The position numbers and the translations under genes were made by a program. This document shows positions 22,149 to 34,042 of a stretch of 64,000 nucleotides of DNA, in pieces (within the stretch, counting starts at the first letter, position 1; every line of letters starts with the position of its first letter). The stretch is from Phlebotomus papatasi (lineage: Eukaryota; Arthropoda; Insecta; Diptera; Psychodidae): contig NC_077222.1 of NCBI RefSeq assembly GCF_024763615.1, positions 31,372,001-31,436,000 on the forward strand, in the 5' to 3' direction. Under the pieces are notes generated by a model. It searched no databases and had not been told where the DNA came from. It saw nothing but the letters and a program-made list of their open reading frames with translations.

Positions 22149-22200
22149 ATAATAATAATAATAAGAATAATAATAATAATCATAATAAAAACAAGATATG
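22149..22200 (+). repeat. AAT/AAG microsatellite
   Basis: An imperfect run of AATAAT with AAG and CAT interruptions next to the foldback element at 22278. Confidence 0.8.
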
Positions 22201-22277
22201 ATGATTGATGATGCTTATGGAATACGACAGAAAGAGAGAGGAGTTAATAATTGTAACAGAACTGACGTAAGACATAT

Positions 22278-22998
22278 CTTGAGAATCAAGGAGATAAACT
22301 CGCTCCGGGTGCATCAGGGATGGTTATCCTTTCATGACAGGAAAACACGAATATATTTTTGCCAAAGCTTTCGACGCTACAACGCACCTTCCTCAGTGGC
22401 TAAAAAGGAGGGAAAATTTTATTCAAGGCAATTGATTTACATGAGAGAAATGTCTCTGAAATTTGTCTCTCTCAATTGCTCTATTCCTAATCAGGATGCA
22501 CTAAAACATATGTTTTAGTGCATCCTCATTAGAAGTACAACACGATTTTCAGTGAGTTGAAGCTAAACAAAGAAATCTAAATCAATTGCCTTGTATAAAA
22601 CTTCCCAAGAAGCAAAATAGCTGCCTTATAGAACCAAGTATTTGACAAGTCTTCTAGTGCACTTTTAAAAGACTTAAAGTGAAAATTTTTTGTTGAAATT
22701 CCCATAGCAGCTCTTAAGATCCTTAAGAGTGCGCCACTTTACTCATAGTAATCTCAATGATGGAAGCAAGAGCGTTATAAGTAAATAAATAGATTTTTGG
22801 TTCTATAGTACCTTTCTTAGGGAATTCTACAAGACTATTTTAAGAAAAAAATGCTTCTTGGGTTTCCTTCCTTTTTAGCCACTGAGGAATGCGCGTTGTA
22901 GCGTCGAAAGCTTTGGCAAAAACATCCGTGTTTTCCTGTCCTGAAGGGATAACCACACCTGACGCACCCGGACGGAGTTTATCTCCTTAATTCTCAAG
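22278..22998. mobile_element. Foldback element with about 135 bp inverted arms
   Basis: Left arm from CTTGAGAATCAAGGAGATAA and right arm ending TTATCTCCTTAATTCTCAAG are near-identical inverted copies. They include GCTTTCGACGCTACAACGC and CCTCAGTGGCTAAAAAGGA. A 14 bp direct repeat GGAGTTAATAATTG occurs at 22240 and 22998 and may be target-site related, though it is long for a DNA element. The 0.45 kb between the arms has no transposase. Part of the centre (22722-22866) recurs at 23998. Confidence 0.75.
22722..22866 (+). repeat. Direct repeat, copy A
   Basis: Shares with 23998-24153 the order GCGCCACTTTACT, GCAAGAACGCTATAAGTA or a close variant, GATTCTATTC or a close variant, and AATGCTTCTTGGGTTT. 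Confidence 0.65.
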
Positions 22999-23231
22999 GA
23001 GTTAATAATTGCCCCTTTATGACCCAGGCATAATTATCGCCAGTAATCCGTCACAATTTTTGGTGAATCGCTTTCTATTTGAATGGAAGAAATTCTTCAA
23101 GTTGAAATAGTTGTGTCAACCATTAACATATCAGACATGCGTACCTCCTTCGTTGCTCAGTAAATATTCTAAATAAATTCTGGATTAATAAAATCAGTTA
23201 AAAATAATTTTATTTGTTGTTTATTTGAATA

Positions 23232-23443
23232 GGGGAAACTGGGGCACCACCAAACACGAGGTACCAGCAAACACTGCGATTTTTTAATCGGATATTCGAC
23301 TTCAGAGGATAAGACCTATAGGAATTTATAGGCACTATAGGGATGCTTGTCCACTGCAGAAATGATCGAGATAGTCCAAGTAGTTTAGAAATAAAAATTA
23401 GTGTTTGGTGGTACCCCGTGTTTGGTGGTGCCCCAGTTTCCTG
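23232..23443. repeat. MITE GGGGCACCACCAAACAC family, copy 1
   Basis: Ends TA-GGGGAAACTGGGGCACCACC and GGTGGTGCCCCAGTTTCC. It is about 210 bp and noncoding. The second copy at 41001 has the opposite internal orientation. Confidence 0.88.
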
Positions 23444-23542
23444 TAGTTCAATTTAATTCAATTATTTTACCGATTGATAGTATGGTCGGATTTTGGGCAG
23501 AATAGGCCTCAAGGACTTACCCAAAAAATAAAATTGCTGTCT

Positions 23543-23658
23543 TATGGCTTCTACATACTAGAGAAATTTATGTCCATAATGCAGCAAATTCTCTACGCTT
23601 GTGAAGAAAAAATTCTTCAATATGGACATAAAATTCCTCTAGTGTCTAGAAGCCATTA
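23543..23658. repeat. Hairpin element with 35 bp arms
   Basis: ATGGCTTCTACATACTAGAG then AAATTTATGTCCATA is repeated inverted at 23622-23658. A weaker plus-strand open frame runs through it but is explained by the hairpin. Confidence 0.7.
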
Positions 23659-23750
23659 TGGAGTGAAGGGTTTGACAATTTTTTAAGCATATTTTAAATA
23701 TTCATGTAATAAAAATTTTGTAGTCAAATTTAAGTAAAAGATCTTGTGGT

Positions 23751-23993
23751 GCTATTCCAATTAAAAATGAACATGTTTTTGGCACTTCACTGTTCTCCAG
23801 TACTTCTATGTATACATTATCGACTTTTCTTTGTGTTGGTTCTTGTCACGACTGTTTCATGATGTTAAAACACGATGAGGACTGGGAAAATAGTCATGAC
23901 AGGAAAGAACACAAAGAAAAGTCGATAATGTAGAAGCACTTGAGAACAGTGTAATGTGCTAGAAAAACATGTTCAGTTTTTATTTGAATAGCA
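23751..23993. repeat. Hairpin element with about 100 bp arms
   Basis: Left GCTATTCCAATTAAAAATGA through ATTATCGACTTTTCTTTGTG pairs with right CACAAAGAAAAGTCGATAAT through TTTATTTGAATAGC. Small indels are present. Confidence 0.78.
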
Positions 23994-23997
23994 TATT

Positions 23998-24153
23998 GGA
24001 ACAAGTCCCTTATGAGCGCGCCACTTTACTTTTGTAGTCTCAGTGACGCAAGCAAGAACGCTATAAGTATACTATAAGAATTTTGATTCTATTCCGCCTT
24101 ACATAGTAAATCCTACGAAACTACATTAAGAAATAATGCTTCTTGGGTTTAGG
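23998..24153 (+). repeat. Direct repeat, copy B
   Basis: Homologous to 22722-22866, here outside any foldback arms. Confidence 0.65.
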
Positions 24154-24359
24154 GTGGTTACTAGGATGATAGACTAACGGATGGAGCATTTTAATTCATA
24201 AATGGCATATTTTTCTTAAGTTCTTTATAATTTTTAAGCCTTAGATCCCACAAAAATAAATATAACACGAAATGGTATCTACATACAGAGAATATATTTT
24301 TATTGAATTTAAAATTTTACTGGTGTTACAAATAGAAAAATTGCCAGAAAAATTCAAAA

Positions 24360-24592
24360 AATTGCGAATGTTACATCTTTTTCATATGGGTTTTAGGAAC
24401 TGTTATCCTCATCGTGCAATCATTATAAATGTTGTGCCAATAACAGAACATTAGATACTCTTTCATTTGGTAAAATTTTAAAATGATTGCATTTGGTTTT
24501 ATTACCAAAACTAAAAAATCATTTAAGAAAAAATATACCATACTTTTGTACGGAAAATGGTCCTGGGTGGTTATGATATTTCTATATAGTTG
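24360..24592 (+). repeat. Dispersed repeat, copy B (see 13800-14045)
   Basis: Contains TTAGGAACTGTTATCCTCAT, CAATCATTATAAATG and GATTGCATTTGG in the same order as copy A. Confidence 0.5.
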
Positions 24593-24939
24593 TCATAACC
24601 ATTGAGTAACTCCTTTGACATCTTATTACCCTTTTTGCATCACAAATTCTAATCAATTTGCACGAATTTTTAGTACGAAAATTTAAAAATTTAAAATTAA
24701 TTATATTTTGTGCAAATATAAAGTTATTTACTTTTTAGCCGAGACACTTTTGAAGAATCAAACACTGTCTATCAGCACAATGATTATCTTGTTCTTTGAC
24801 GTGAGTAAAAGCGATATTGTACTGATTATGCTATATCATTTTAATTCCATTTTATTACATTAAAAATTAAAAAGAAGAAAATGAAAATATTAAGGTTCAA
24901 AATATATGGGATCGTGGGTTTGGGTCCTGGTTAAAATCC

Positions 24940-25300
24940 CCAATAATGGTTCAAAATCCTGAAAAGCCAAAGTACGGAAAAGTCAAAACCACGAAAGAAT
25001 CGAAATCCTGAAAGCCAAAATCTTAAACCTCAAAATCCCGAAAGAGCCAAAATCCTTAATAGTAGTATCATATCTACTCCCACAATTGCATCTGAGCTTT
25101 TTGGGGACAAAGGGATTTTTTCTCTCTATCAGGAAATTACTCTAGACCCCCTCCGTTTAATTTCGTCCTATTTAGAATTTTGATCATTCGGTATTTTGGC
25201 TTTCAGGATTTTGACTTTCCGGATTTTGACTTTCCGGATTTTGACTTTTTGGGATTTCGGCTTTTCGGGATTTTGACTTTCGGAATTTTGTCCAGTGCCG
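24940..25300. repeat. AAAATCC(T/C)GAAA minisatellite in inverted halves
   Basis: 24940-25050 holds tandem imperfect units such as AAAATCCTGAAAAGCC. 25170-25300 holds the reverse complement, GGATTTTGACTTTCC repeated. The two halves are separated by about 120 bp. The same unit fills 45165-45665. Confidence 0.75.
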
Positions 25301-26468
25301 CTTGGGATTATATCAGTGAGAGAGAAATTACCGCTTAATTTTTCAATTAAGAAATACAATTAAAAAAATCATAAGTTTGTACTAGGCTGTGACAAAATTA
25401 TAGAGGATCTCTTCTGGTTGCATTTAAGATTTCGAACCTAAAAAGTCATCATCTCTCACAAATGAGCATAAAAATTTTAAATTCTGTATTTATTCAAATG
25501 TAAAACGGAGGAAAGTCATCTTAAAAATCCACTTTAATCTCTCTCTTAAAAATTCCCCTAATATTAATTTCCATCTCAATGTCAACGTATGATCCTCGGT
25601 TTGCATGAGTAATTCTTTTCTGCTTGATCGCCAAGGTCAATGTTTACCTGAGCACGATCACTTCTTCTTCGTGGTCTGTGTGCTCTTCCTCTCCATCTCG
25701 GATGGTGAGCTTGGAATTGTGAGCTCTAAAGTTCAAAGACACTGTCTGTTGGCTTCTTTGCAGACAATCGACCACCTTTACGTTCAATTTTTCGTAAAGA
25801 TCTCTCAGTATGAAAACATTAAATTTCTATAACTCTGTCCCAGGGAGAATTGTATTCAAGTCACGATATCCAAAAAGTGCCAAAAAATTCTTGCCTCATC
25901 GACAATTCTCTTCCATCACTGATATCACTGGAGACATCTCCATTTGCTATCCAGGTGAGCACACAAGAAAGGCGTAGTTCGCATGTATAGAGAAGATTCA
26001 CCGGTATGTCTCTGAGAAGTGCTTCAACAAACGGAATTGGCAGAGATGAATAGAAAACGGGAATTTTATTTAAAACTCTAATTACGATGGTCAATATCTT
26101 AAGGAATTTTATTCATCCAACAATTTTCTACACATTTATACTTAATTTCCTAAGCAAACAATTTAGCACGCAGCACAGTTTTCAACCTGTCCACCTCTTC
26201 CCCAAAAATTCACTGGAATTCTGTTAATCGTCCAAAGTTGTTGACGCCAAAGAAACCAACTCAATGAAATTGCCTTACTGATTCATTCAGCAGATATTTC
26301 CTCCTATTACATTGTACTAAGTGGTTTGTGTGAGATATTGCAAAACTGCGATCATGTAAATCAAATTGAAAATTTCCTCAAGATTTGTTGTGTGGTGTAA
26401 AATGTATTGCTCAAGTGGCTTTTGACCCTGCAGTTTCATGCAATTGGAGAGTTTTCTTACTTTTTCGC
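25301..26468. other. No gene recognised
   Basis: Ordinary AT-rich sequence. Short open frames at 25605-25832 and 25861-26094 have no splice context or known motif. Confidence 0.4.
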
Positions 26469-26470
26469 TA

Positions 26471-26702
26471 AGCTGTCTACACATATGAGCATTTTTTAAA
26501 AAAATTCTTTAAAAAAATTTTTAAAAAATAAAAATGGGTCGGTTTTTTTTACAAAATTGCTTACATACTAGGCAAATTTCTGTAAAAAATCCATTTTTTT
26601 ACAAAAATTTTCACTAGTGTAGAGCCGATTCTTTTTAAAAACCTTTTTAGGGTTATTTTTTAAAGAATTTTTTTAAAAAATGCTCATAGTGTGTAGACAG
26701 CC
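26471..26702. repeat. Foldback MITE, GCTGTCTACACA family
   Basis: Left TAAGCTGTCTACACATATGA then GCATTTTTTAAAAAAATTC pairs with right TTTTTTTAAAAAATGCTCAT then AGTGTGTAGACAGCCTA. Arms are about 50 bp with an AT-rich centre. Confidence 0.8.
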
Positions 26703-27357
26703 TAGACCAAAAAAAAAGAACAACCATGCAAAAGATTTATGGTCGATAAAGAGATCAGGGGGATTTTGTAGGGAAAATGTTTGTTTGAAGAATTTACTGC
26801 AATTGCTTTTGTTTGCTAGAAGATGCATCAATCTTTACTCAATTTGCAGAATTGTCTATTTTTGCTGTGAGAGAAGTAATTGCAAAATTGCTGCAAGAAC
26901 TGTTTCTAAAATTATGCAAGGCAAAGGTTGTGAATGTGCTTATAATCTTTAGTGAACGATAAAATATTCTTGTAAAGATGACTTAGCATTACTTATTGGG
27001 TAAGAACATTTAGGGAAGAACGGGGCAATTAATAACTAAAAATTACTTTGATTTTGTAGTTTTATATTGGGATAGAACACCAAAGACGGGTTAAAAATTA
27101 CGATATAAATTTTCGTGTTTATAAAACGTTTTAAAAACGGTTTTGAAGCTTAATTATAATCAAAATAATGATTAAAGTAAATTCCTATCAGATTCCTCTA
27201 ACTAAACTATTTCTTGGCTTATGTAGAGAGGCATTTTAGCCAGATACTCGTGGAAATGTAGGGGGAAGTGGGGCACCTTTGAAAGTGGGGTGCCTTTGTA
27301 ATTGGGATTTGTCACCTATACTTTTAAATAAAATTAAGCCTTATTGGGATATAATTT

Positions 27358-28069
27358 AGCTGCACAAACAGATTGAGAAGCTAAATAACATTATGATTGG
27401 CTCCAGAGTTAAGAATTTGGGAATCATTTTCAATGAAACCCTTACTTGGACTGACCATGCAGCTGAGATTTGTAGAAAGGTTTTCCATACCTTGCGCACT
27501 CTTAGACGTCTCCAAGCCTTCACACCACAGGGTACCAGGCTCCTACTTATTAGGTCCCTAATTATTCCTTTCTTCACCTATGGGGCTGAATTATTTTTCA
27601 GCGCCAGTGTTGAGACGAAGGATCGCCTGAGTAGGGCATTTAATTCTTGTGTGCGTTACGTTTTTGGGTTGCGCAAATACGATCATATTTCTCCTTGGGT
27701 TGACTCAATCCTAGGCCTTTCTCTTGTCCCTTATCTGCAGACTCGTGCTGTTGACTTTGTCTCTCGATTATTGTACACTGGTGGGCCAAGGTATCTCACG
27801 GAGTTTGTGATGGCTGGATCATCCACTAGGGCTTCGTGTCTCCGTGTGCCGGGTTCGGGGTGTCGCATTCTCCGCAATTCCCTTTTTGTAGAGGGAATTA
27901 TTCTATGGAATAACTTACCGCGTGAGCGGAAGAGGGAGCTTATCCTCAGATTTGTGTCTACCACGCATTCCTTAAATCCCGCACAAACAATTGTTTAGGG
28001 AAATGTCTTTGTACAGAGGACAGCTTGTCCTATTTATTTATCAATAAATTGAATTGAATTGAATTGAAT
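27358..28069 (+). mobile_element. 5'-truncated non-LTR retrotransposon (CR1/L2/Jockey-type)
   Basis: Contains the C-terminal end of a LINE reverse-transcriptase ORF (27393-27998). A short 3' UTR with AATAAA follows, then a 3' tail of TTGAA repeats at about 28043-28068. The 5' part of the ORF is absent, the usual result of incomplete reverse transcription. It inserted into the GGGGCACCTTTG element. Confidence 0.85.
27393..27998 (+). pseudogene. C-terminal fragment of LINE reverse transcriptase
   Basis: 201 residues after the catalytic region of a non-LTR ORF2. It begins with the conserved KNLGIIFNETLTWTDH segment, then a helical stretch RKVFHTLRTLRRLQ and LIRSLIIPFFTYGAELFF. It ends with an arginine-rich NNLPRERKRELILR tail of the kind seen near the end of CR1, L2 and Jockey ORFs. 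The YxDD active site lies upstream in full elements and is missing, so this is a dead fragment. The frame is still open, suggesting fairly recent insertion. Clade cannot be settled by eye. Confidence 0.85.
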
Positions 28070-28375
28070 ATGGCTCACTCCCACTTAAACATAGGAGAAA
28101 AATCCCAATTTCAAAGGTGCCCCACTTTTAAAAGTATCCCACTTCCACCTAATCTATTCATTAATTTGATTAATTACGTTAGGCCGGTTCTTGGGTTAAG
28201 TCGTAAGTGTGTCTAGGTCTAGGGCATAAGAGATGTGCATTACGAGTTCCGAATTACTCCAATCATTCCCCTACAGCTATTTTGGAATATATTTAAATAA
28301 GTCTTAATAAATTAGCCACTATGACCTAATCAGGTTCAAAATTTAGTATGTAATGGTCACCACAACCGTAGATAC

Positions 28376-28581
28376 GCAGTGCTCTCCGTTAGAACGTTCA
28401 TGTCTTCGAGTAATGTGAATTTACTTTTATTATTCCTAAGAGACTTACACATTTCTATTTAGTTAGCTTATTATCAATTGTTGATTATTCCGAGATAATT
28501 TAGTGTAAATCTCTTACGAAAAAACAAACGAAATTTACATTATTCGAAGGCATGAACGTTCGAAGGGAGAGCACTTTCCCC
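28376..28581. repeat. Foldback MITE, GAAGGCATGAACGTTCG family, diverged copy
   Basis: Left AGAACGTTCATGTCTTCGAG and right TTCGAAGGCATGAACGTTCG enclose the same loop words (TTAGTTAGCTTATTATCAAT) as the 21661 copy. The right end is TTTCCCC-TA and the left terminus is eroded. Confidence 0.8.
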
Positions 28582-28589
28582 TATTTGCA

Positions 28590-29650
28590 CAAAAATTCGT
28601 TGATGTTCGAAGAATTCAAATCAAACTCATTTTTCGCACAAGACAATAAAAGTTTATGAAATATTTTTTTAATTGAATTTATCTCAATAAGAAGCTGGTA
28701 AGGGAATGAAACTCAGTAATAAAATGAAAGGGAATTTTAATAATATAGGTTTTGTTGCTTTAATTACTTTGACTAACACGTGGACGAAATGAGAAGTAAA
28801 GATATCTTTTCTTTGGTTTTAGAAATCGATCTTTGAGTTTATTAAATTACACTTGTGAATAAAGCAAAGAGTAAAATTTTTTTCGGCTTCATGAGGCGCT
28901 TCTTCACTCCTCAGAACTAGAAAAAAATAAAAACTAAATTATGTATTATAATGTAATTTATGTATGTTGTAACTGTTCTTTAAACATTCTAAACAAAATA
29001 AGAAAAAATAGATATATGTAACATGTCATTCAATAAGTCCGTATGATGATTAAAAAAAATGTTGTTTAAATTCGATCTTGTTTATCTATAATTTTATTTA
29101 TTTAATATCTGAATCATCCTAATTTGTTAACTAATGGTGAAGAGTCTGGTTAATATATTTATCTAACTTGAATATCATTTCAAAGATGGGTGGGTAAGGA
29201 TACATTCAAGTTTTTTTTGATAAAGTTGCCATATATTTATATCATCCTACGGATACGGACTTAATGAATGACCTGTTTCACCCTGCTCCACTTTTATTTT
29301 TATAATTTAGTCAAACTTTTGTTTTGAATTGTATTTGTTAACCCTGCAAAATTATTTGTTCATGATACTGATAAATATATTCCAAAAGCATTTTTTCGAT
29401 TCAAATACTTACAATTTAAAAGTTTAGAACAACTGTAAATCACGTTCATATTTTTTGTACGTTTACCTATAATAAAACCAATGTGGACAAAAAGTGGATA
29501 AAACAACAAATCGTATTTAAATAAATAAACTGGCAGTTAATTTTTATTAGAGAGAGAGAGGGATTATTTTACATTTGGAATGTTTTTAAAACCATTTATT
29601 ATATAAACCTGATCACCTCTCTAGAGAAGGGAAAAAATATCTTATGGACC
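28590..29650. other. No gene recognised
   Basis: AT-rich spacer without exon or element signatures that I can support. Confidence 0.4.
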
Positions 29651-29653
29651 ATA

Positions 29654-29844
29654 CGGGGAGGGTTTCATGTTTCGCATACACTTCGAACACTTTGTATTTT
29701 TCCATATTATTTTAATGAATCTGATTTAATATTTTGAGGAAATGTGTGAAATGTGACTTAATATTAAAATATATTGACTTAAGTCAGGCTCTCCAAAGGA
29801 ATAAGGGAAAAATATGAAGTGTTCGAAGCCTGAAGGCCTTCCCC
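29654..29844. repeat. MITE GGGGAAGGCTTTCAGG family, copy 1
   Basis: Ends ACGGGGAGGGTTTCATGTTT and CCTGAAGGCCTTCCCC-TA. Inner inverted words CTTCGAACACTT and AAGTGTTCGAAG sit beside TTTTTCCATATT. It is related to the longer element in the errantivirus pol. Confidence 0.78.
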
Positions 29845-30115
29845 TACATCTTACCACATTTTTTTGTTTGAAGAAGTTTTGTTTAAATTAATTCTAAAAT
29901 CGAGCAGAATTTTAATGACATGAAATTCTCAATTCCTTAATGCTAATGACTGAAATACTAGATTTTTCTGTTCTTTTCGATACGGTTAAGTTTGTAGAAT
30001 TTTAAAATGCTTGAATACGGAATTTTGTTTTGAGATTCTTTGTGCAAAAAAGAATTCTTCAACTTCCAGATGTCTGTTTTTTGAATAAAAAGATTGAGTT
30101 GTTTTCCTTGATTTA

Positions 30116-31068
30116 GGGGGAACTGGGGCAGTAGTAAACTGGGGTAGATGTAAACACTGTAATTTTTTTCATTAATTTTAAGACTCCAGAGGATAAAACC
30201 CATAAGCATTCATAGATACCACGGGGATGTATGTCCACAGAAGAATTGGTCAATAAAATCCTAATACTTTAAAAATAAAAATCATTTTCCCCAAAAATGT
30301 TGATATTTCAATTATTTTGGTCATTTAGATTTCCACCTGGAAATTAAAAACTGTGTAAAATAATCGAAATGTAGCAATACCAGTTCTTTCCTACATCTTT
30401 TAGGATTATATTTATGGATTTACTAGACAAATTGAGATTCTCATTATTTCAAAAGAATTAATAATTGGTCAGAAAACAGCATTTGGGGTAGATGTAATCA
30501 GGCAATTTCAATTTCACAAAATGAGTAGGTAAAAGAGCGGGAAATTGACCTTCATGCGAAATATCTATAATTCATAGATTACGAAAAAAATTGGTGGCGC
30601 TGTGTTCAATAAAAAGTCACATGATGTCAAAATATGGGGAAAATCCATTGAAAAATGTCTTTGATATGCATGCTTTTAGTTTTTTTGGTATTTTAATTAT
30701 TCTTTGTAAAAAGTGTCATGATTTTTTGAAAAATATACAGTCTTTATATATCTCTTAAGTAATTAAAATAATCGAGAGTGGTGCAAAGTTAATTTCAAGA
30801 GTGGGAAAAAAGGTGTTTACATCCTCCCCAGAAAGTGGTTACTTCTACCCCAGGTATTTTGTGAAAAGAGAAAAATGCACAGGGACACAAATTTTATTTT
30901 TATGGAAAACTCAATTGTTTTCCAGCATCCGCATTATCTTCGACGAATTGCCTATACCCAAGGGTAAAACATGAGCTAAGAAATATTTTCCAAAAAATCA
31001 CGGTGTCCTTGGAAAATCACCTCAAATTCGCATCTATCGAAAATGGTTACATGTGCCCCAGTCTCCCC
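30116..31068. mobile_element. 953 bp TA-flanked element, GGGGGAACTGGGGCAG ends
   Basis: Left TA-GGGGGAACTGGGGCAG and right TGTGCCCCAGTCTCCCC-TA. The interior near the left end resembles the GGGGCACCACCAAACAC MITE (GACTCCAGAGGATAAAACCC). No transposase was found, so it is non-autonomous. Repeated phrases GGGGTAGATGTAA and CCCCAGGTATTT occur inside. Confidence 0.7.
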
Positions 31069-31070
31069 TA

Positions 31071-31995
31071 CGGGAATCGGATTATCAATCAAATGCTGAA
31101 TTCCGTAAATTTTAAAACTCAAAAGATGATTGAGAATTGATGATAAAAACACATTTTTTGTGCGAAAATGAATAATGTAATTAATTTCGTTGAATGAAGA
31201 AGTTTTTGAGGTGATTACATTGGATATTTCTTCAGATAGGAGTGAATCACAAAAGATTCAAATGTATTGAGAGTGAGACTTTTCAATTGTGGAAAAGAAA
31301 GAGTCTCTTGAGATCTCGGAACCACCCACTTAGGTGTCTTTAACAGAGAAACCACAGTTTGTGATTGAAGCAGAAATATATCTTCACTAGCTTCTTTTCT
31401 TACTACCATTTTTACCCATGAAAGAATCATCAAGCTTTGCGATCAGAAAAGTGCTTCGTTTTTATTCCCCTTACAACTCATAATTCCTTCCATTGTTCTT
31501 GTATTTGGTGATTTTTGCTCTTAATGGAAGTCTCACGGTCTACATTTAGTTTCTTCTGCTCTTCTTCGGTCCATTCTGCCCATTTTCCACCCAAGTTTTT
31601 CTTCCGATTCTTCGTTAAATCGTCGAACGGGCTGTTTTTGTGCATATGCCACTAGCAAAAAGAGATGTACAACTCTATATAACTAAAATTTTAATGGGAG
31701 AAAATGTTTTTCATGCATGATCTTCTTCTTTTTTTTAGTACATATATACTTCTCACTTTTCTATGTTATTTTCACTTATTGCCGGGAGAGAAATGTTAAG
31801 AGTCACGAATGCAAATTGAACCTCTCTTCAACATAACAGACACTTGCAAAATTGTGCTCTAAATCTGAGATAACAATCTGTGCTTACTTTTAAAAACGGG
31901 TTCTCAATTCTGTAGTATTTTTTATTAATCAATTTAACAGAGAGCCCCACTTTTGCACAATAAATTAAAATTTTGAATGTGAGATCTAATTCAAA
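31071..31995. other. No gene recognised
   Basis: AT-rich sequence with short frames only. Confidence 0.4.
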
Positions 31996-33155
31996 TAGGG
32001 GAGACTGGGGCTGAATTACCCAATAAATTACATTCTTCTTTCGATTCAATTTTTGAAAAACAAATCTTGGATTTTACTGATAAACATTTAAAAAAATTGG
32101 TCACATGAGCATATTTCGATTAAATAAAATCTTTAAATTGAACCTAAGTTTTAGTAACATAACATTTATTTATTTCTAAATATTTAAAAAGAATTCTTTA
32201 TGACCTTTAAATATTCCATTTAATGGTTTTTCAAGGTCAAAACCGGATTTGGAGGCTTTTTCAGAAGGGTTCTTTGAAAACTTGAAAAGTAGTTTATCAT
32301 CTTAACTTTCTTTAAATCAATTCGTAAAACATTTTAAAAATTGATAAAAATTCAGACATCAATTTGGGTGATACTCTGACCACTTTGAGTGGAATTTCGG
32401 CCGCCTTGTTTGTGACCACCTCTTGTGAAATAATAGATAGAAAATTTCTAAATGTCGTACGAAATTTGTTTAATATTTACTATATTCATTTATATGATCC
32501 ATATTGAGATATTTCTTGTAATTAATCTTAAAGACCTGAAGAGTTGGCATTACCAACTTGTCCTTCTTGAACTCTACCAAGGCCTTTTCCATATCATATT
32601 TTTCATAGAGGTGGTGCTTTTTTCTTTCTTTGAGCATCTCACAACCTAGAAATTTAAAGGGAATTAAAATAAATAAGTAACTTGAGGAAGCAAAAGATGT
32701 GGCCGAAATAGTAAACATCACCTCACTAGAGATAAGCTCACAAAATGTCTATTTTTCACGCTAAATATTTCATCGAGCCAGGAAATTTCACTCGGAACCA
32801 AAGAACGATTCACTATTAACTTTAACAAAAACAATCTTTAATAAACACTTTTCAATTTTAATGAAAAACCTCGAAGGAAAATCATTTATTCTTCACTGCA
32901 AACTACAAAACTAATAGCAACACATGTAACCTGTCACATTTTTTGTAAGACTCTTTTCTCACTAAAGTTTCTCTAACATAATTTTAATCCATATTATATC
33001 CAAATTTTAACGATATTTGTGTCAATATATTCTAAAAAGAAAAAGTATATAAAAAATCATTGACTATTCAAAGATTAAGTCCAAAATTCTGTTTCTTGAC
33101 CGAAGTTGCACTCAAAGTGGTCAAAATTTCAAGCTAGCTGAAATTTGGCACACTT

Positions 33156-33577
33156 AGAAGGTGTGGCAAATTTCGTCATAGTTGCATGCAAGCGCCAAAG
33201 TCTCAAGTTTGTACTTTAATATTTTTAATACAAATTGATTTTTTTGTTACTTTTTTATAAGGAGTGCTGCTTGGAGCTTGTAAACAGTTTATCGTCTTTA
33301 TTTTCTCTAAAATAACTCTTAATACATTAAAAAAAGTATAAAAATGAAGATATAGCCTTGGTTGCCTATTCCGGCAACTTCATTCTCATAGTTCCTTACC
33401 TTTCCGGAATTCTTCCAATGTCTTTTTCAGATCATCTTGCTCGTTGAAGAGATTTTTTTTTTTGTTATTTTTTGCATTGTATAATCTCTAGATGGAAAAA
33501 CTAAAACTTCATGGAAATTTGAGGATCAAAAAATGTGGTCGGTATTGCACGTTGACCGGAATTTGGTACACTTACCC
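33156..33577. repeat. MITE GGGTAAGTGTGCCAAATT family, nested copy
   Basis: Colinear with the better copy at 42572-42990: GTCATAGTTGCATGCAAGCG, GTAAACAGTTTATCGTCTTT, and right end GACCGGAATTTGGTACACTT then ACCC-TA. The left terminus is mutated. Confidence 0.75.
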
Positions 33578-33579
33578 TA

Positions 33580-34042
33580 CCCTATAATTTAGAGTTTCCA
33601 ATTTAACATTGGAAATGCCCAAATATTAAGAGAGAGACTATTGCAGCCTGACTATTTTGTTTAGACTTATTTTTAAGGAGTGTTGTTTTCGAACTTTGTA
33701 GGTAGTACAATTTTTTTTCTCTAAAATCATACTCCCTCCGTCTTCGTCATACGTTTGTTAGTACATTTTATATGAAAGAATGTACGACTTTTTTGGGACA
33801 GAAGGAGTACATTTTAAAATGAATAAAAATATAACTTTGACTAATATTTTGGCCATGTTTTTCTAAATTCCTTACCTGTCCGGAATTATTTTAAAGTCTT
33901 TTTCACTGAAGCGATATCTTTTTTTTTTGTTTTTTGCTTTGTATAATCTATAGAGTATACAAAAAAATAAAGTTTATGGAAATTTGAGGAACAAAAGAAG
34001 TGGTCGAAATTGCAAACTGGGCGAAATTTGGTACACTTGCCC
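33580..34042. repeat. MITE GGGTAAGTGTGCCAAATT family, second nested copy
   Basis: The right end reads GCGAAATTTGGTACACTTGC then CC-TA. The interior TTTTTAAGGAGTGTTG and CATTTTAAAATGAATAAAAA match the family. The left end is lost. Confidence 0.6.

Larger units (their letters stand above)
27261..28149. mobile_element. TA-flanked GGGGCACCTTTG element interrupted by a non-LTR retrotransposon
   Basis: Left end TA-GGGGGAAGTGGGGCACC and right end AAAGGTGCCCCACTT then TTCCACC-TA form terminal inverted repeats. Between them, about 700 bp belongs to a retrotransposon fragment. The DNA element itself is about 180 bp and resembles the one at 50356-50984. Confidence 0.7.

Noticed and set aside
22330..22960. 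Hammerhead ribozyme in the foldback arms (CTGAGGA, GTGC-loop-GCGTC stem, GAAA)
   Set aside because: The core has an extra A before stem II. After GAAAGCTT the strand closes directly with TGGC to GCCA, leaving no stem III and no cleavage site. Similar only in part.
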